This document shows positions 36,436-45,842 of a stretch of DNA of 64,000 nucleotides, in pieces (position 1 is the first letter of the stretch; each line of letters begins with the position of its first letter). This stretch comes from Prolixibacteraceae bacterium (lineage in GTDB: Bacteria > Bacteroidota > Bacteroidia > Bacteroidales > Prolixibacteraceae). The notes below the pieces were generated by a model. It was not told where the DNA came from. It worked only from the letters and a program-made list of their open reading frames with translations, and did not search any database. The stretch lies in assembly GCA_947475715.1 (NCBI GenBank), contig CANJNY010000009.1, positions 1 to 64,000 of the forward strand, written 5' to 3'. The position numbers and the translations under genes were made by a program.

Positions 36436-37296
36436 CTATTTTGCATAAGTTGCAAGAAAGGGGAGGATCTTGTTTAAAGCATCAGTGTTGTCAGCATCCG
36501 AAAATCCATGACCTTCATTAGGATAGGTTACCAGTTGGTTGTTTACTCCTGCGGAATTAAGTCTGTTGATAAGCAGTGTCGACTGAGCAGGTGGCACGAG
36601 ATCATCCAGTAAGCCATGAAGAACAATGGTTGGGGGACTTTGCGCCGTGATATAGTTAATCGGGCTCGACTGGAGGTAAATTGAAGGGGTATCAATGTAC
36701 GATTTGCCAATCACAATGATTAATCCGAACTGCAGAATAAAATTTTCGTTCCACATTCCTACCAGATCAGTTGGGCCGAAGAAATCGACCACCGCTTTGA
36801 CATGCTTTGCAGGATCGTTCTTGTATGCGTGGAGCAGCGCCAAATGGGCTCCGGCACTGGCACCAAGCAGGATAAGGTCATTTGAAACTTCATATTCGGA
36901 TGTTTTGGCCAGGTAAAAATCAATTGCGGCTTTTACATCCATCTCCTGAGCCGGAAAAACGTTGGCAGCCCCATTAACGGCCAGGCGATAATTGAGGTTC
37001 GCAAAAGCGAAATTGGGGTTTCTCTTTTTAATCGAATCAATCACAAAAGCCATTTCTGACTTATCTCCCTCAATCCAGGCACCGCCATGGATCACAATAA
37101 TGGTTTTGGTGGTTGCTTTGGTCCTTCCTCCCGGGAGGTAAATATCCATTTTTTGTAATCCCTGTGTCCCATAGCTTAAATCGTTATAAGTTACCGGTTT
37201 GGTGGTGCTTACAGGAACAGGAGCTGGTGTAAGGGCATCTTTTGTGCATGAGGCAAAAAGAATTATCATGGAAATTATAACTAAGAGAGCTCGCAT
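36436..37296 (-). CDS. Alpha/beta-hydrolase esterase lipoprotein (BD-FAE-like)
   Basis: A 286-residue lipoprotein (Cys17 in LFASCT). The oxyanion-hole motif HGGAW (70-74), nucleophile elbow GASAG (145-149, Ser147), a late Asp in LLDDLVPP and a His in NEGHGFSD make a complete catalytic triad. The layout fits bacterial feruloyl/acetyl-esterase-like hydrolases that strip acyl groups from plant polysaccharides. It lies at the end of the glycan locus, convergent with the GH106-like gene. Removing acetyl or feruloyl decorations from the same glycan is likely; the exact acyl group is not visible. Confidence 0.85.
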   Translation of the reverse strand: MRALLVIISMIILFASCTKDALTPAPVPVSTTKPVTYNDLSYGTQGLQKMDIYLPGGRTKATTKTIIVIHGGAWIEGDKSEMAFVIDSIKKRNPNFAFANLNYRLAVNGAANVFPAQEMDVKAAIDFYLAKTSEYEVSNDLILLGASAGAHLALLHAYKNDPAKHVKAVVDFFGPTDLVGMWNENFILQFGLIIVIGKSYIDTPSIYLQSSPINYITAQSPPTIVLHGLLDDLVPPAQSTLLINRLNSAGVNNQLVTYPNEGHGFSDADNTDALNKILPFLATYAK

Positions 37297-37461
37297 ATTT
37301 ATTGAATTATTAATACTGAGAACAATAAACTTTACGGTTTAGTTTCAGAATTTTTCTATTAAATTAAAGGGATTTACTTTTTTAATTAATTACCTTAATA
37401 ATGTTCATGAAGTTAGACTTTTTTGTAATTAAATTGTCATTTTCCTGAAATTTTATTTTCT

Positions 37462-37469
37462 TATCTTTG
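37462..37469 (+). promoter_or_regulatory. Candidate minus-7 box for the secreted esterase gene
   Basis: TATCTTTG at 37462-37469 fits TAnnTTTG exactly, 107 bases before the preferred ATG at 37577. The nearest minus-33-like TTG (37434-37436) is 25 bases upstream, longer than usual, so the assignment is weak. Confidence 0.35.
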
Positions 37470-37576
37470 ACCGGCAAAATCGGATATTAGATCATTATTC
37501 ATTCATGTTTTGGCAGGTGAATGAGTTCCATATTGCCAACGAAATTTCAAATTATAATCAATTCAATATGTGCCCA

Positions 37577-39082
37577 ATGATAAAAAGAGTTCCGATTTTG
37601 TTTTTAATTAGTTTGCCACTGTTGCTTGCGGCGCAGGAACTACCATTTTTGAAAGCAAGGGTCTCTGTTTCGCCTGAGGTTAGGCCTTCATTTATCCAGG
37701 GTGGCCGGCTGCTAATTTATTTCAGTACAAAGATGGGGAAAGAGCCTCGAAATAATTCAGATGTGACAATCGGGATTACACCCTCGGGCTGGAATCCCAC
37801 GGCAACCTATATCGTTGATTCAGCAGATAAAAATATCCTTCACACCGATCTTGCGGAAGGTTTCGTTCCGATACCTCATAAATATTATTACCAGGCTGTT
37901 TATAAGCAGAATATTGACGATGGGCAGATCAATATTCCCGGGAATATGGTTAGTAATATTGATTCTGTCGAGATATCGGGAGCGGTTACACTGAACCTGA
38001 ATCTCAATAAAGTGATTCCTGCGTATAAAATCGTTGAAAATAAGTTTGTGATCCCTGTGGTGATAAAAAGTAAGTTCCTTTCCGAATTTTGGGGAAGGGC
38101 ACGTGATCTCAAAGCCTCTGTTTTGCTCCCTTCGGGATACTTCGAAAATCCGGGTAAATCATACCCGATTTGCTATCATGCTCCGGGTCTGAACGGCAGA
38201 TATACGGGTGTTAACGGGATGATGGCCAATAAGGATTTCGCCCAATGGTGGTTTTCAGGGGATGCGCCTCAGGTTATTTATGTTTTTCTGGACTCCCAGG
38301 GACCTTATGGCGATTCGTATCAGGTTGATTCCGAAAATAATGGTCCTTGTGGGAAGGCGTTGACTGAGGAGCTGATTCCTGAAATTGAAAAAATGGTTCA
38401 TTATAATAAGGATTCACACATGCGTTATCTGGCTGGTGCCTCAACCGGCGGATGGGTTGTGCTTGGATTGCAGATTTTTTATCCCGATTTCTTTGACGGA
38501 GCCTGGGCCTACAGTCCTGATCCTGTTGATTTTGAGCATTATGGTCTTATCAATATCTACAGTGATGAGAGCGCTTTTATTAATCGGTTTGGTTATCTGC
38601 AACCCGAATCCCGGACAATTTATGGCGAACCCAAAGGATCGATGCAGGCGGCAATCCTGGATGAGAATGTAATAAGCCGAAGCAATACTTACGTTGTATC
38701 GGGTGAGCAGTTTGGAGCCTATAATGCGGTATTCGGGCCCAAAGGAAAAGATGGCCTTCCTTCGCTGATGATTGACCCGTTTACGGGAAAAATCGATCAT
38801 CAGGTTGCGGCGCAATGGGAGAAGTATGATCTTAAGAAGGTACTTCAGAAAAACTGGTCAACACTGGGGCCCAAACTTCAGGGAAAAATCTGGATCTGGA
38901 CCGGTGATATGGATATGCTTTACTCGAACGTAGCCACAAGGTTTTTAAAGATGTACCTCGATAAAACAGAGAATCCAAAATCGGATGCTAAAATATCATT
39001 TACCTCAATGGCAGGTCATTGCGCCGAGTGGAGCGATACCGCTGTCCTTAAAATGGTGGCAGAAAAAGCGTCGAAGAAATAG
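37577..39082 (+). CDS. Secreted esterase-D-like alpha/beta hydrolase
   Basis: The frame opens at 37505, but the ATG at 37577 gives a proper signal peptide (MIKRVPILFLISLPLLLAAQ), a better start; the protein is then 501 residues. An N-terminal beta-sandwich domain of about 200 residues precedes a hydrolase domain: LAGASTGGWV carries the nucleophile Ser289 and MAGHCAEW the probable catalytic His, with SYQVDSENNGPCGKALTEEL between, like esterases of the XynZ/FAE and esterase-D type. It has a signal peptide but no lipobox. The gene stands alone, after the glycan locus and before a toxin-antitoxin pair. Esterase activity on acylated carbohydrate is likely, but no direct partner is visible. Confidence 0.78.
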   Translation: MIKRVPILFLISLPLLLAAQELPFLKARVSVSPEVRPSFIQGGRLLIYFSTKMGKEPRNNSDVTIGITPSGWNPTATYIVDSADKNILHTDLAEGFVPIPHKYYYQAVYKQNIDDGQINIPGNMVSNIDSVEISGAVTLNLNLNKVIPAYKIVENKFVIPVVIKSKFLSEFWGRARDLKASVLLPSGYFENPGKSYPICYHAPGLNGRYTGVNGMMANKDFAQWWFSGDAPQVIYVFLDSQGPYGDSYQVDSENNGPCGKALTEELIPEIEKMVHYNKDSHMRYLAGASTGGWVVLGLQIFYPDFFDGAWAYSPDPVDFEHYGLINIYSDESAFINRFGYLQPESRTIYGEPKGSMQAAILDENVISRSNTYVVSGEQFGAYNAVFGPKGKDGLPSLMIDPFTGKIDHQVAAQWEKYDLKKVLQKNWSTLGPKLQGKIWIWTGDMDMLYSNVATRFLKMYLDKTENPKSDAKISFTSMAGHCAEWSDTAVLKMVAEKASKK

Positions 39083-39136
39083 ATGATAATATGGAATTAT
39101 TTTAATGGCAGATTGAATTTATTTGCGGGATTTAGG

Positions 39137-39166
39137 TTTGTCATAGTCTAATTTACCGTACTTTTG
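39137..39166 (+). promoter_or_regulatory. Promoter of the toxin-antitoxin operon
   Basis: TTTG at 39137-39140 and TACTTTTG at 39159-39166 match the Bacteroidota minus-33 and minus-7 boxes, with 18 bases between. The antitoxin ATG follows 20 bases after the minus-7 box, so the untranslated leader would be very short. It is the cleanest promoter in the window. Confidence 0.65.
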
Positions 39167-39186
39167 TAATCGTAAATTATCGAATC

Positions 39187-39459
39187 ATGATTGAACTTTC
39201 CGTAAATAGATTCAGAGCTAATCTTAAAGAGTTTGTCGATAAGGCGATTGCCGAGCATCAGCCAATCAGGGCAAACTGCATTGAGGGTAAGGACTTTATC
39301 ATCTTAAGTGCTGAAGAGTGGGAACGGGAACAGGAAACATTTTATGTCCTTAGAAACAAATCGTTAATGCGTCAGGTTGCAGAATCATCAAAAACCTATG
39401 AGGAAAACAGTGGTTCTAAACCAACCCGTGAACATCTTTGTGAGATCAATCGTATTTGA
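39187..39459 (+). CDS. YefM/Phd-family antitoxin
   Basis: A 90-residue protein with the family pattern: NRFRANLKEFVDKAIAEHQ at the N-terminal DNA-binding part, IEGKDFIILSAEEWE in the middle, and QETFYVLRNKSLMRQVAES, the usual ET-x-YLL-x-N segment that leads to the toxin-binding tail. It should bind its own promoter and neutralise the toxin encoded by the next gene. The coding regions overlap, as is common for these pairs. The C-terminal tail (KPTREHLCEINRI) is translated from bases shared with the toxin's first codons. Confidence 0.88.
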   Translation: MIELSVNRFRANLKEFVDKAIAEHQPIRANCIEGKDFIILSAEEWEREQETFYVLRNKSLMRQVAESSKTYEENSGSKPTREHLCEINRI

Positions 39460-39709
39460 AGGCGAAACCTGGATCGATTATGAAGCACTAAGGTTTAAAG
39501 ACAAAGTAGTACTTAAGAATCTATGTCGGATTTTAAAGGAGATGCAACGGGAAGATCCTGCGATAGGTCTTGGAAAACCGGAGCAGCTAAAATATGGTTT
39601 ATCCGGGTTTTGGTCACGCAGAATAGCTCAGTCTGAACGGTTGATCTACAGGTATGACGAAGATTCGATCCATATTTTTCCCAGTGGAGGGCATTATGAT
39701 ACTTTGTAA
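39398..39709 (+). CDS. YoeB/Txe-family ribosome-dependent mRNA interferase toxin
   Basis: From the ATG at 39398 the protein has 103 residues; GTG codons at 39428 or 39440 would give the more usual length of about 85-95 and cannot be excluded. The family motifs are present: WIDYEALRFKD, KPEQLK (catalytic-base Glu), LSGFWSRRI, ERLIYRY and a terminal GGHY with the catalytic His. The usual HRLVY has become ERLIY, a small deviation near the active site. YoeB cuts mRNA at the ribosome when free of antitoxin. The overlap with the antitoxin gene by 62 bases at this start supports tight coupling of translation. Confidence 0.85.
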   Translation: MRKTVVLNQPVNIFVRSIVFEGETWIDYEALRFKDKVVLKNLCRILKEMQREDPAIGLGKPEQLKYGLSGFWSRRIAQSERLIYRYDEDSIHIFPSGGHYDTL

Positions 39710-39808
39710 GGTTAGCAAAATCTCCCGGGATTAAATTCAAATCTAATCGATTCCCTTGAAAACAGTTATTATAAATTCAATTTGAGTAGTACATATTAAT
39801 CTCTATTT

Positions 39809-42484
39809 ATGAAGAATCAATTGTCTATTTTGATTTTAACAGCAACTCTTTTTTCTGCTGTTCCGGCATTTTCTCAGTCGAAAAAAGAGCTGCGGGAACA
39901 GCAGAAATATGTCACGTCGTATGAGAATAGTACCATGTCAGGGAGCATAATGCCTGCCATGATGCCCTACAATAAATGGGTTGATCCGGCAGGGGAACAG
40001 CTTTATTTTGGGGATAAGGGGGATGAAAATCATGCGCTCGATTGCTCCCTCTCACCCGATGGGAAGTGGATTGCCGTCGAGGGACGATACTCGGTTGTGA
40101 TTATCGATCCGGTAACCCGGAAGATTGTCAGCCGCTCACTCTTGAGAAGCCCCTTTGTGAAGGAGAGTTTGATGAATACCTATTGCGGTATCTCGTGGCG
40201 TAAAACCGGCGATACCTATGAACTGTTCTGGGGAGCGATCGGCAAAGAGAAGAAATCCTGTGTTGTTCAGGCTGGATGGAATGGAAAGGAGATTAAGTTT
40301 ATCAGGACAATTGTATTTGAGGCGGTTAAGCCAGCTGAAACGGCCTTGCCCAATGAGTTGATTGTAGCTCAGGAGGGTGATCAGTCGGTTCTTTATGTCG
40401 TCCTAAACGGGAATAACAGCGTAGAAAAATTGGATCTCAATACAGCCAAAACGATCTGGTCTGTTCAGACAGGGGTTGCCCCTTTCGGGATAACGCAGGC
40501 TAATGGAAAGCTTTATGTCTCTAACTGGGCCGGGGCAACACCCGATGCAGGAGATTTAAATGTGGCAGGTGCTCCCTGGGGAAGCGCTAAAGTTGACCCA
40601 AGGACCGGGGCCACACGGGAGGGGACAGTCGCCATATTGGATCCTAAATCGGGTTCGGTTCTGAAAACCATTGTCGTGGGTTTGCATCCCAATGATGTAA
40701 TCACCAGCAAAGATCAGAAATTTGTTTATGTTTCGAATGCCAACAGCGATATGGTTTCGGTGATTAGTACTGACAGGGATGAAGTGAAAGAACAAATCTC
40801 TGTCCGTTTATCTGCCGATAAAAACAACTATTTTGGGGATTCGCCTAATGGACTTGGGATATCATCCGATGGCAAAACACTCTATGTCGCAAACGGCATG
40901 GATAATGCCCTGGCGGTTGTAGCTCTTGGAAAACAAGCATCATCCGCGTCAATTGAAAAGGAGAGTAAAACGACCGGATTTATACCTACAGGTGCTTATC
41001 CGGGTGGAGTTGCAGTTTATCACGACAGTTTGCTTTTTGTCGCCAATATCGAGGCGGAAGGTGCACGTATTCCAACTATTTCGGAGACGACGGGTCATAC
41101 GAGCTATAATTCTCATCGGATGATGGCATCGGTTTCGGTTATTCCGGTTCCCCAAAAATCACAACTGCAGAAATATACCGAAAAGGTAGAAAAGTCAAAT
41201 CAGCTATTCCGACTTGCTCTTACCGACAAGCTTCCCCGAAAAAACATCGCTCCGGTTCCCCTTCCTTTGAGGATAGGTGAGCCATCTGTATTTAAACATG
41301 TTGTTTATATAATCAAAGAGAATCGTACTTATGATCAGGTTTTTGGGGACGTTCTTACAGGTGATGGAGACTCCAGTTTGTGCATCTTCGGAAAAAAGAT
41401 CACCCCCAATATACACAAAATTGTGAACGATTTTTTCCTGATGGACAATTATCATGCATCCGGAAAATGCTCCGCAGATGGTCATCAGTGGACCGATATG
41501 GGTATCGTTACCGATTATGTTGAGAAAAATATGCGCGCCTGGATCCGAAGTTATCCACACGTTCAATATGATGCACTTGTTTATGCCCCAACCGGTTTTA
41601 TCTGGGACAATGCGCTGAAACATGGAAAGAGTGCCCGCATTTATGGCGAAGCCTGCGATGTTGAATTTGATAAAGATCTAACCTGGACCTCGATTTATGA
41701 AGGGTTTCAAAAAGGGGAGAAATTCAATTTTAAGAATAAGACGACTATCAAACCCGTTGAAGCTATCCTGAGTCCGAATTTTCCTGCATCTGATAACCAT
41801 AAGATTTCTGATGTCCAAAGGGCAAAAGCCTTTCTGGACGAAATGAATGAATATGATAAAATGGAAGGGGATCAATGGCCCGAACTCATGGTTATGGCCC
41901 TCTCGAATGACCATACAGCAGGAACACGTCCGGGTCTTCCTACTCCGCGTGCACTGGTTGCTGACAATGATGTCGCATTGGGACAGATTATTGAAGCAAT
42001 ATCGAAAAGCCGCTTCTGGAAAAACACGGCCATTTTTATTACCGAAGATGATTCTCAGGATGGGTGGGATCATGTGTCTGCTTATCGTACCGTTGGAGCT
42101 GTTGTAAGCCCATATTCAAGACTTAAGAAAACGGTTAAAACGAATTATAATCAGGTTTCCATTTTGAGGACCATCGAGCAGATATTAGGCATTCCTCCGA
42201 TGAACATAAGCGATGCTGTGGCGATGCCGATGTTCGATTGTTTCTCTTCCATTCCCGATTTCTCCCCTTATCAGGCTTTGCCAAATCAGATCCCATTGAA
42301 TGAGATGAACAAGAGTTTAGCAGAGTTAAAAGGGGCAGCACTCCATTTCGCACGCAAAAGTATGGAGCCTCAGTTCGATTTTATCGATCAGGGAGATGAT
42401 GATCTTTTTAACCGGATTATTTGGTTCGCCATGAAAGGGAAGGAGAAATACCCCAAAAAATATAGCGGAAAAGAAGAAGATTAA
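39809..42484 (+). CDS. Exported YncE-type beta-propeller / alkaline-phosphatase-fold phosphoesterase
   Basis: An 891-residue protein with signal peptide (about 1-23). Residues 40-460 form a YncE-like seven-bladed propeller (VLKTIVVGLHPNDVITSKD, GKTLYVANGMDNALAVV, GAYPGGVAVY). The second half is a phosphoesterase (phospholipase-C/acid-phosphatase family) domain starting KHVVYIIKENRTYDQVFGDV, with TEDDSQDGWDHVSAYRT and FSPYQAL further on; the Glu/Asn of KENRT and the acidic DDSQDGWDH carry its metal site. This two-domain arrangement is a known bifunctional type found in many Bacteroidota. The likely role is release of phosphate or cleavage of a phosphoester in the periplasm. It stands alone between the toxin-antitoxin pair and small membrane genes. 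Confidence 0.88.
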   Translation: MKNQLSILILTATLFSAVPAFSQSKKELREQQKYVTSYENSTMSGSIMPAMMPYNKWVDPAGEQLYFGDKGDENHALDCSLSPDGKWIAVEGRYSVVIIDPVTRKIVSRSLLRSPFVKESLMNTYCGISWRKTGDTYELFWGAIGKEKKSCVVQAGWNGKEIKFIRTIVFEAVKPAETALPNELIVAQEGDQSVLYVVLNGNNSVEKLDLNTAKTIWSVQTGVAPFGITQANGKLYVSNWAGATPDAGDLNVAGAPWGSAKVDPRTGATREGTVAILDPKSGSVLKTIVVGLHPNDVITSKDQKFVYVSNANSDMVSVISTDRDEVKEQISVRLSADKNNYFGDSPNGLGISSDGKTLYVANGMDNALAVVALGKQASSASIEKESKTTGFIPTGAYPGGVAVYHDSLLFVANIEAEGARIPTISETTGHTSYNSHRMMASVSVIPVPQKSQLQKYTEKVEKSNQLFRLALTDKLPRKNIAPVPLPLRIGEPSVFKHVVYIIKENRTYDQVFGDVLTGDGDSSLCIFGKKITPNIHKIVNDFFLMDNYHASGKCSADGHQWTDMGIVTDYVEKNMRAWIRSYPHVQYDALVYAPTGFIWDNALKHGKSARIYGEACDVEFDKDLTWTSIYEGFQKGEKFNFKNKTTIKPVEAILSPNFPASDNHKISDVQRAKAFLDEMNEYDKMEGDQWPELMVMALSNDHTAGTRPGLPTPRALVADNDVALGQIIEAISKSRFWKNTAIFITEDDSQDGWDHVSAYRTVGAVVSPYSRLKKTVKTNYNQVSILRTIEQILGIPPMNISDAVAMPMFDCFSSIPDFSPYQALPNQIPLNEMNKSLAELKGAALHFARKSMEPQFDFIDQGDDDLFNRIIWFAMKGKEKYPKKYSGKEED

Positions 42485-42632
42485 TCTTTTAGTGAAATCC
42501 TGGTTTCAAGCCACCCCTTCACTGGAAATAGTAAATTAACTGTGTTCGCAACAATTTGCTAATTGCTCTTGTTATCTGTTAAATCGGGGATTCAATAAGT
42601 TTCCTAATGTTTATTTTTTAAATCCAATTTTT

Positions 42633-42995
42633 ATGAAGGTATATTTTGTAACCATGTTGAATGGTTTTATTCTGATTTTACTCGGTGCATGGGGCTATTT
42701 AGGATCTCAGGCTCCATCCCCAACGGCTCTTATTCCTGTTTTTGCCGGTATTTTATTACTCTATTTTGTTACCGGAGTTAAAGCGCAAAACAAGGTAATT
42801 GCTCATCTTGCAGTTTTGCTTACGCTCGTATTACTGATTGCTTTTATTAAACCGCTATTGGGTGCAATAGGGCGTTCAGATAATCTGGCCATTTCACGGG
42901 TTTCTTTTATGATAATTTCTTGTGCGGTGAATCTGGTTTATTTTATCCGTAGCTTTATCGCAGTTCGAAAAGCCAGAGAAAAAGCGGCGGAATAA
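42633..42995 (+). CDS. Small polytopic membrane protein of unknown function
   Basis: A 120-residue protein with four hydrophobic segments (VTMLNGFILILLGAWGYLG, TALIPVFAGILLLYFVTG, LAVLLTLVLLIAFI and a final one near FMIISCAVNLVYFI) and a charged C-terminal tail. It resembles small uncharacterised Bacteroidota integral membrane proteins. The neighbours do not show a functional partner. An AT-rich upstream gap of 148 bases holds no clear promoter match. Confidence 0.7.
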   Translation: MKVYFVTMLNGFILILLGAWGYLGSQAPSPTALIPVFAGILLLYFVTGVKAQNKVIAHLAVLLTLVLLIAFIKPLLGAIGRSDNLAISRVSFMIISCAVNLVYFIRSFIAVRKAREKAAE

Positions 42996-43070
42996 TTCGA
43001 TCAGAAGATATTCTTAGGATCTGCGGTTTCGGCTGTATTAATTTATTTGAATTAATTGGGATTTAATGCC

Positions 43071-43340
43071 ATGAACATCAGGAAATTGAAATACAGATTT
43101 GGGATAGCGGTCATCTTGTTTTCAATCGTGATATTTTTCGTTTTGTTTGCAATTCCATTTCTTTCAGTAAATGTTAACACAAAATTAGCCTTAACTCCGG
43201 TTCTTATTGTGGCCGCAGAGGTGATGTTTTGGCTGGGAGTTGTGTTAATCGGAAAAGATGTCTACCTGAACTTTAAAAATAAACTTAAGTCAGGAGAGTG
43301 GCTGAGTAAAAAAACAGATTCAACGAAGAACCCGGAATAA
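43071..43340 (+). CDS. Small membrane protein with transporter-suffix-like domain
   Basis: The ATG at 43071 begins MNIRKLKYRFG; a TTG five codons upstream (43056) is also open. Two long hydrophobic segments (AVILFSIVIFFVLFAIPFLS and LTPVLIVAAEVMFWLGVVLI) and the ending GKDVYLNFKNKLKSGEW match the short transporter-suffix proteins found next to or fused with transporters. About 89 residues. No transport gene is adjacent on this strand, so its partner is unknown. Confidence 0.65.
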   Translation: MNIRKLKYRFGIAVILFSIVIFFVLFAIPFLSVNVNTKLALTPVLIVAAEVMFWLGVVLIGKDVYLNFKNKLKSGEWLSKKTDSTKNPE

Positions 43341-43382
43341 ATTACTACTATTTTAAACCTTAGAAATTTTGATTCAATTCAA

Positions 43383-44234
43383 ATGGACGGGATTAGCTAT
43401 AAAATAAGAGTGATGAAACGCGAGGAGGTAGATCTCGCGATCGAATGGGCTGCCACAGAAGGATGGAATCCCGGTTTGAACGATGGTGACTGTTTCTATA
43501 ATACTGATCCCAATGGATTTCTGATCGGATTGCTGGACGATAAACCGGTCGCTGTAATTTCGGCAATTAAATACAATGATCATTTTGGATTTATTGGGTT
43601 TTATATTGTCAGGCCCGGATACCGTGGGTTAAGTTACGGCCCGCTTATCGGCAAAGCTGCTCTGGAATACCTCAACGGGTGTAATATCGGACTGGATGGG
43701 GTTGTCGAAAAACAGTCAAACTACCTCAGTTTTGGTTTTAAAATGGCTTACAAAAACATCAGGTACCAGGGTTTGGGTGGGGGTGTAACTCCCGATTATC
43801 CCGGAATCGTTCAGTTGCATAACCTCCCCTTTGAGAAGTTGTGTGAATATGATGAATCTTTTTTTCCTGCCAACCGCTCTCTCTTTTTGAAGTACTGGGT
43901 AAACCAGCCTCAGAGTACTGCTTTAGGTGTGGTAAAGAGTGGTCATCTTATCGGATATGGAGTAATTCGGATTTGCCGGTCAGGTTATAAGATTGGCCCG
44001 TTGTTTGCTGATACTGCTGAGGTAGCGGATATTTTATTTCAGTCCCTCAAAGCCAAGGCACCCCAACGGTCCCCCGTTTTCTTAGATATTCCCGAAGTAA
44101 ATCCGCAAGCGATAGATCTGGTCGCCAGGTATAAGATGAGCCCCTGCTTTGAGACTGCCAGAATGTATACCGGTTCTGCACCCGGTTTACCGTTGCAGAA
44201 AATTTACGGTGTAACAAGTTTTGAACTGGGTTAA
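43383..44234 (+). CDS. GNAT-family N-acetyltransferase with C-terminal YitH-like domain
   Basis: A 283-residue cytoplasmic protein. The N-terminal GNAT domain (about 1-130) contains VMKREEVDLAIEWAATEGW at its start and the acetyl-CoA-binding strand region FIGFYIVRPGYRGLSYGPLI near 70-90. The second half (about 140-283) matches the second acetyltransferase-like domain of the YitH/HolE-type family. The substrate is not predictable. The gene is convergent with the Na/Pi-family gene, leaving only 12 bases between stops. Confidence 0.85.
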   Translation: MDGISYKIRVMKREEVDLAIEWAATEGWNPGLNDGDCFYNTDPNGFLIGLLDDKPVAVISAIKYNDHFGFIGFYIVRPGYRGLSYGPLIGKAALEYLNGCNIGLDGVVEKQSNYLSFGFKMAYKNIRYQGLGGGVTPDYPGIVQLHNLPFEKLCEYDESFFPANRSLFLKYWVNQPQSTALGVVKSGHLIGYGVIRICRSGYKIGPLFADTAEVADILFQSLKAKAPQRSPVFLDIPEVNPQAIDLVARYKMSPCFETARMYTGSAPGLPLQKIYGVTSFELG

Positions 44235-44246
44235 CCTGCTTTTCGA

Positions 44247-45842
44247 TCAGACCTTTTTCGTATCCGGGATCCTATAGCCCATCATCGAGTTTAGGAGCCA
44301 AAAGATCTTCTCTGTACCCATGGTCAGGTCAAGGAGGCATCCTTTGCTTTGTGGCGAATCGAGTTTTTCACTTTCGATGTAGGCCTTTCGAAGTTTTTCC
44401 ATGGAGGGGCCACTTGAGGAACTTAGATTTAAAATCATTTGAATGTCAGCCAGGTCCCTTGTTTTTACTGTTTCAACGGCAAAATTAAGCAGGAATTCTA
44501 TAGACTCCATACAAGCATCCGAAAGCCCGTTTATCGATGAATATGCCCTTGCCTGACTAATGATCTGAACGCCAGAAGCAGTACTTTCAGCAAGTTGATC
44601 AAGTAAAGTCTGACGCGTCTGTAGGTGCGCATGATCTTTTGTGGTCTGTTCCAGCAAGGGCATTGCTGCTATGGCTGCTGTAGAGGTAGCCACCTGTCCT
44701 GCCAGGGACTGAAATGCTTCAAGACGTAAAGCCAGGGTAGGACCCTGATACTCTTCTCGTAATGTTGTGATGAACGCTGCAATTTGTTCCAGCTCCCGGA
44801 TTTGCTCAAGATGGATCATTTCAAGTCCTGTTTCAGGATCCTGATCCCTGAATTCCGTTAAATATTTGGGAATGGATAAGTCTTCCTCCTCTGACGCAGG
44901 GAGCGCTCTGGCCAGCCAGCGGGTTAGTGGCCCGTTAATGGCGATAAAGAAAATTGCCGAAGTGAGATTAAAAAGGAGGAATACCCATGCTGCCTGATGG
45001 ACAAGGTCGAGTTCAAAATAATTGAGCATTGCCATCAGCAGGGGTAAATGAGAATAAACTTCGACGTAATAGAGCAGAATAAAAACTGCAGCCCCGAAGA
45101 TATTAAAAAGGTTTACAAATCGCACCAGTTGCCGCGATGTTCCCCGAAACGCCTGCCCAAGTAAAACCTTGAACATTGTTGACCCTATTGCAGCACCATA
45201 CATAAACAGAAATGTCTGGGGACCTGAAAGGATATTCTCCCTTGCCAGCCCAATAGCAACAAGCCCCACGGCGGTCGATGATTGCACAATAAACCCAAGT
45301 GCGGCACCAACAATGATTGAAAGCAGTGAATAATTGCGACTAAACTCCATCGCCCCTTCAAACCAGGCCTCCTCACGTAAAGGCTTTACTCCTGTCGACA
45401 TCATGATATTCCCAAAGAATATCAAACCCAATCCAAGCCCAATTCTGAAATAGACAACGTATCTCTCATCTTTGGTTAAAAACATCGAAATTCCGCTTAT
45501 CCCGACCAGAAACATGATCCCGACGGAGATATTCATAGAAACTAAAAACAATAATACACAATTTCCGACGCTGAATCCGGTCAGTATCGCGATTGCCTGA
45601 GGTACATTGAGCATTGCCGCAGAGATCAGGCTTGCCAGAATCATAAGTGCTGCCGAAGTGCTTTGCATAATAACTCCGGAACCCATTCCGAACAACAATG
45701 CCTTGCCATTGGATGATACCGATTGCGAGGCAAACATGCGGAACGGCCTGCTTCCCATCTGTTTTAGTCCGGCGGATAACATCTGAACTCCGGTAAACAT
45801 TAATCCCAGACCCAGAAGAACTTTACTTATTATGTCGATCAT
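44247..45842 (-). CDS. Na/Pi cotransporter family protein, copy 1
   Basis: A 531-residue membrane protein. About nine hydrophobic segments in the first 320 residues carry the two inverted repeats of the family with QST at 60-62 and QSST at 187-190, the sodium- and phosphate-binding signature. The last 180 residues form a PhoU-like helical cytoplasmic domain with LEQIRELEQIAAFI and LLDLTMGTEKIFWLLNS. Members take up phosphate with sodium, though many bacterial ones are uncharacterised. A related gene is at 60578-62188; a truncated substrate-binding-protein gene lies just upstream on the same strand. A minus-7-like TATATTTG stands at 45885-45878, minus strand, about 36 bases from the start. Confidence 0.88.
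   Translation of the reverse strand: MIDIISKVLLGLGLMFTGVQMLSAGLKQMGSRPFRMFASQSVSSNGKALLFGMGSGVIMQSTSAALMILASLISAAMLNVPQAIAILTGFSVGNCVLLFLVSMNISVGIMFLVGISGISMFLTKDERYVVYFRIGLGLGLIFFGNIMMSTGVKPLREEAWFEGAMEFSRNYSLLSIIVGAALGFIVQSSTAVGLVAIGLARENILSGPQTFLFMYGAAIGSTMFKVLLGQAFRGTSRQLVRFVNLFNIFGAAVFILLYYVEVYSHLPLLMAMLNYFELDLVHQAAWVFLLFNLTSAIFFIAINGPLTRWLARALPASEEEDLSIPKYLTEFRDQDPETGLEMIHLEQIRELEQIAAFITTLREEYQGPTLALRLEAFQSLAGQVATSTAAIAAMPLLEQTTKDHAHLQTRQTLLDQLAESTASGVQIISQARAYSSINGLSDACMESIEFLLNFAVETVKTRDLADIQMILNLSSSSGPSMEKLRKAYIESEKLDSPQSKGCLLDLTMGTEKIFWLLNSMMGYRIPDTKKV

Noticed and set aside
37505-37576. Earlier start for the secreted esterase gene
   Set aside because: The extra 24 residues precede a clean signal peptide beginning at 37577 and would bury it; an upstream start is unlikely.
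39187-39709. Possibility that the small gene pair marks a prophage or integrated element
   Set aside because: No integrase, transposase, terminal repeats or tRNA nearby; toxin-antitoxin pairs commonly stand alone.
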